Source: Phoronis australis (taxonomy: Eukaryota; Phoronida; Phoronidae). From it: DNA of 64,000 bases. The notes below the pieces were generated by a model, which worked only from the letters and a program-made list of their open reading frames with translations, made no database searches and had not been told where the DNA came from. This document shows, piece by piece, positions 62,185 through 64,000 of the stretch; the stretch's first letter is position 1, and each line of letters starts with the position of its first letter. The stretch covers positions 62,001-126,000 of the forward strand of contig NMRA01000529.1 in assembly GCA_002633005.1 (NCBI GenBank). The letters are read 5' to 3'. Both the position numbers and the translations under genes were made by a program.

Positions 62185-63630
62185 ATGAAGACTCCCTCTG
62201 CAGAAAAATATTCATATTTAAAAGGAGAGTGTTATAAAGATTTTCCTAACTCAAGCTTGCCGTGCAATGCTCTCTGGCGAGGTTTCCAGGAAAACACATC
62301 AGGGCATGCACTAAATAGAATATATCTGACTCCAGGTATGTTCAGCACTTGAGGGTGCCACAACTCGATCCCGCTACGAATAGTTTGTGATTTGTAATGG
62401 ATCATGCGGTTATAAAACACGACTCATCTTATTCCGCGACAGATTGGAGTTTATTGTGGGAATGGGAAACTAAGAGTTTGATATTTCTTGACTTGAAATG
62501 TGAATCTTAATCCGTCCATGAAAATTCCTAATCAAAGGAATTAAGAAGTGCTGCAACATCGTGCAGATGAGCAGTTTCGGTTTCTTTGATTATTTATTGA
62601 CTCATTCAAAAATGCATGCCTAACCCACGTGTTGCAACTGTAGAAGATCTCAATAATTTCATGTCTGGCAGCAGATGAGCGTTCTAGGAATGTGCTCCCA
62701 AGTGGGCCAGTTTGCGGTAGTTTGTAAAATTAAAAAGATCGTTCGTGATGTTTCGACAAAACGGATATTAGTCTTCTCAATTCAGTTCTTACATTTACAC
62801 CCATTAATCGGGATCTACTGTTACCTAATAATAGAACGGTTATGTCAAGAAAATGTCAGACAAAATGTTGTTGAACCGGATCTTGAAAGACGTTCAATCA
62901 TTTCTGAAAAATTGTACAAATTTATTGTGCGCAAAGATAGGTTTTAACGTGTTCAGACTTGATCCCGCTTCAGATCTTGAACGGGTACACCCACTGACGT
63001 TTGTGTCTCCTGTAAATGACAAAACTCTTTAGCAGTCCCACCTCATAACTAGGAGTTACACCTTGAGCCAAAGAGATTATTTTGAGAATTGTTTACCATT
63101 GTTTACGACCAGATAAGATTGTGCTTCAATACTCCTCGCCAACTACAACGCAATATCACCCATGGCACATGAGCCATTGGAGCCTAAGTGCTTTGATATG
63201 GTGGCAAGCCGCTTTCCTGGGGCTCTTGGGTAAAGAGTGAGCAGATTCCTAAATAAAATTTGCGAAAGTTATAACTGACGCATTTTCCTACTGATCTCTC
63301 AATTTTACTTGACATAATAAGTATAAAACTGTTTGATTTTAAGACAAGTATCATGCTTTACAGGTATCATTAAAAAAGTGCTATGGATTCTTGTGTGCAT
63401 CGGAGGATTCGGTGCCTGGGGCACTCACACCACGACGTTATTGTTCAATTATTTTCAATTCCATTTTTCCGTTACCGTGGAAATTAAGACAGCCAAGAAC
63501 CTGAGCTTCCCCGCCGTTACCGTGTGCAATTTGAATCAAGTAAGGTCATCAAAGATCGAGGGTGTTATCAATATTGACGAGATTTACAAGGCGGCAAATC
63601 AGATTGTCGAAGACGGAGAGGGAGAGTTAG
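62185..63630 (+). CDS. DEG/ENaC-family sodium channel, gene B, 5' part (window end cuts it)
   Basis: Paralogue of the channel at 30687-48852. Exons 62185-62335 and 63364-63630 match gene A's first two exactly in length (151 and 267 bases) and splice phase. It keeps TM1, FPAVTVCN and the following stretch to GEGEL. Differences are mostly single residues. The conserved HG motif is changed: codons 62305-62310 read His-Ala (SGHALNRI). One base is missing just upstream compared with gene A, which closes the more distal ATG frame (62152) with a TGA and supports the start at 62185. Exon 3 would be expected about 1.4 kb further on, outside the window, so whether the gene is whole cannot be judged. 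Confidence 0.88.
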
Positions 63631-64000
63631 GTAATAACTAAAGTTTTGTTGGAAAGCCCTGTATAACTAAACAATACCACTGTTTGTACGAGTATGAAAG
63701 GCCTTCATTAAAGGTTTGCCAGACCTGTGTTTTCAGGAGACTGGGAGGTTGCTATTACAGAGTTATATAGCTCCAAAAAGCGGGCATGTGGATAGGTAGC
63801 TCTAATATAGCGTTAATTGCTTTTACAGACAAAGTTGCAGTAAAGTCGTTATGTACATGTACAACTAGTAGGGTACTGAGTAGTCAGAAATCAATTTTTT
63901 ATTTGACAGTTTGCACTTTATTTGAAATCTTCAATTTATTAGAAACGACTTTAGAGGAGAATGTCCCATCAGTCTAGGCTGATGAGACATAAGGCACGAC
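63631..64000 (+). other. Intron 2 of channel gene B (partial)
   Basis: Similar to gene A's intron 2 up to about 63976 ('gaaatcttcaatttatt', 'gagaatgtcccatca'); the last bases diverge. Confidence 0.6.

Larger units (their letters stand above)
54785..63976 (+). repeat. Duplicated block, copy 2 (with 24100-33400)
   Basis: Collinear with copy 1 from about 54789 (gggaattgtatt... against 24111). Copy 2 has about 2.8 kb extra at 55145-57965 compared with copy 1, lacks the LINE tail, and ends at the window edge inside gene B. Confidence 0.85.

Overview
This is a piece of animal (metazoan, non-vertebrate) genomic DNA. The genes are split by GT-AG introns of about 0.1-2.9 kb. The intergenic DNA is AT-rich and full of minisatellites, SINE-like, LINE, Penelope-like and cut-and-paste transposon remnants. 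A marine invertebrate such as a lancelet, hemichordate or lophotrochozoan would fit, but the sequence alone does not settle the phylum. Three genes are supported, all on the + strand.

Region 1 (1-4776) holds dispersed repeats and a tRNA-derived SINE; no gene is recognised there. Region 2 (4777-22319) is the spliceosomal / transcription-coupled repair factor XAB2 (SYF1). I placed 22 coding exons, all with GT-AG junctions and matching phases, giving 835 residues up to the stop. Only a short first exon, about 20 codons, was not found. Two of its exons are joined directly to minisatellites that include splice-site sequence, and exon 4 has two decayed copies upstream of it in intron 3.

Region 3 (about 24100-33400) is a block repeated at about 54785-64000, with a DEG/ENaC (amiloride-sensitive-type) sodium channel gene at the right part of each copy. 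Channel gene A (30687-48852) is complete in 11 exons and 513 residues. It carries the N-terminal HG gating motif, TM1, the Cys-rich extracellular domain, TM2 and a G-W-S sequence at the selectivity filter position. Channel gene B (62185 to beyond 64000) is a close paralogue cut by the window end after two exons; its HG motif reads HA. The introns of gene A carry a Penelope-like relic with a GIY-YIG domain, palindromic SINE/MITE-like DNA, and a TTAA-flanked transposon with about 165-bp inverted termini. That transposon encodes a small Cys-rich protein resembling the Zn-binding ballast domain of P2X7 receptors.

Region 4 (48853-54785) contains the gene A polyadenylation signal, a second, collapsed copy of the TTAA element, and a decayed two-ORF LINE on the - strand with a 143-base N gap. 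Four isolated N bases (25024, 31472, 31558, 49721) sit at chimeric-looking joints, so some local duplications may be assembly artefacts.
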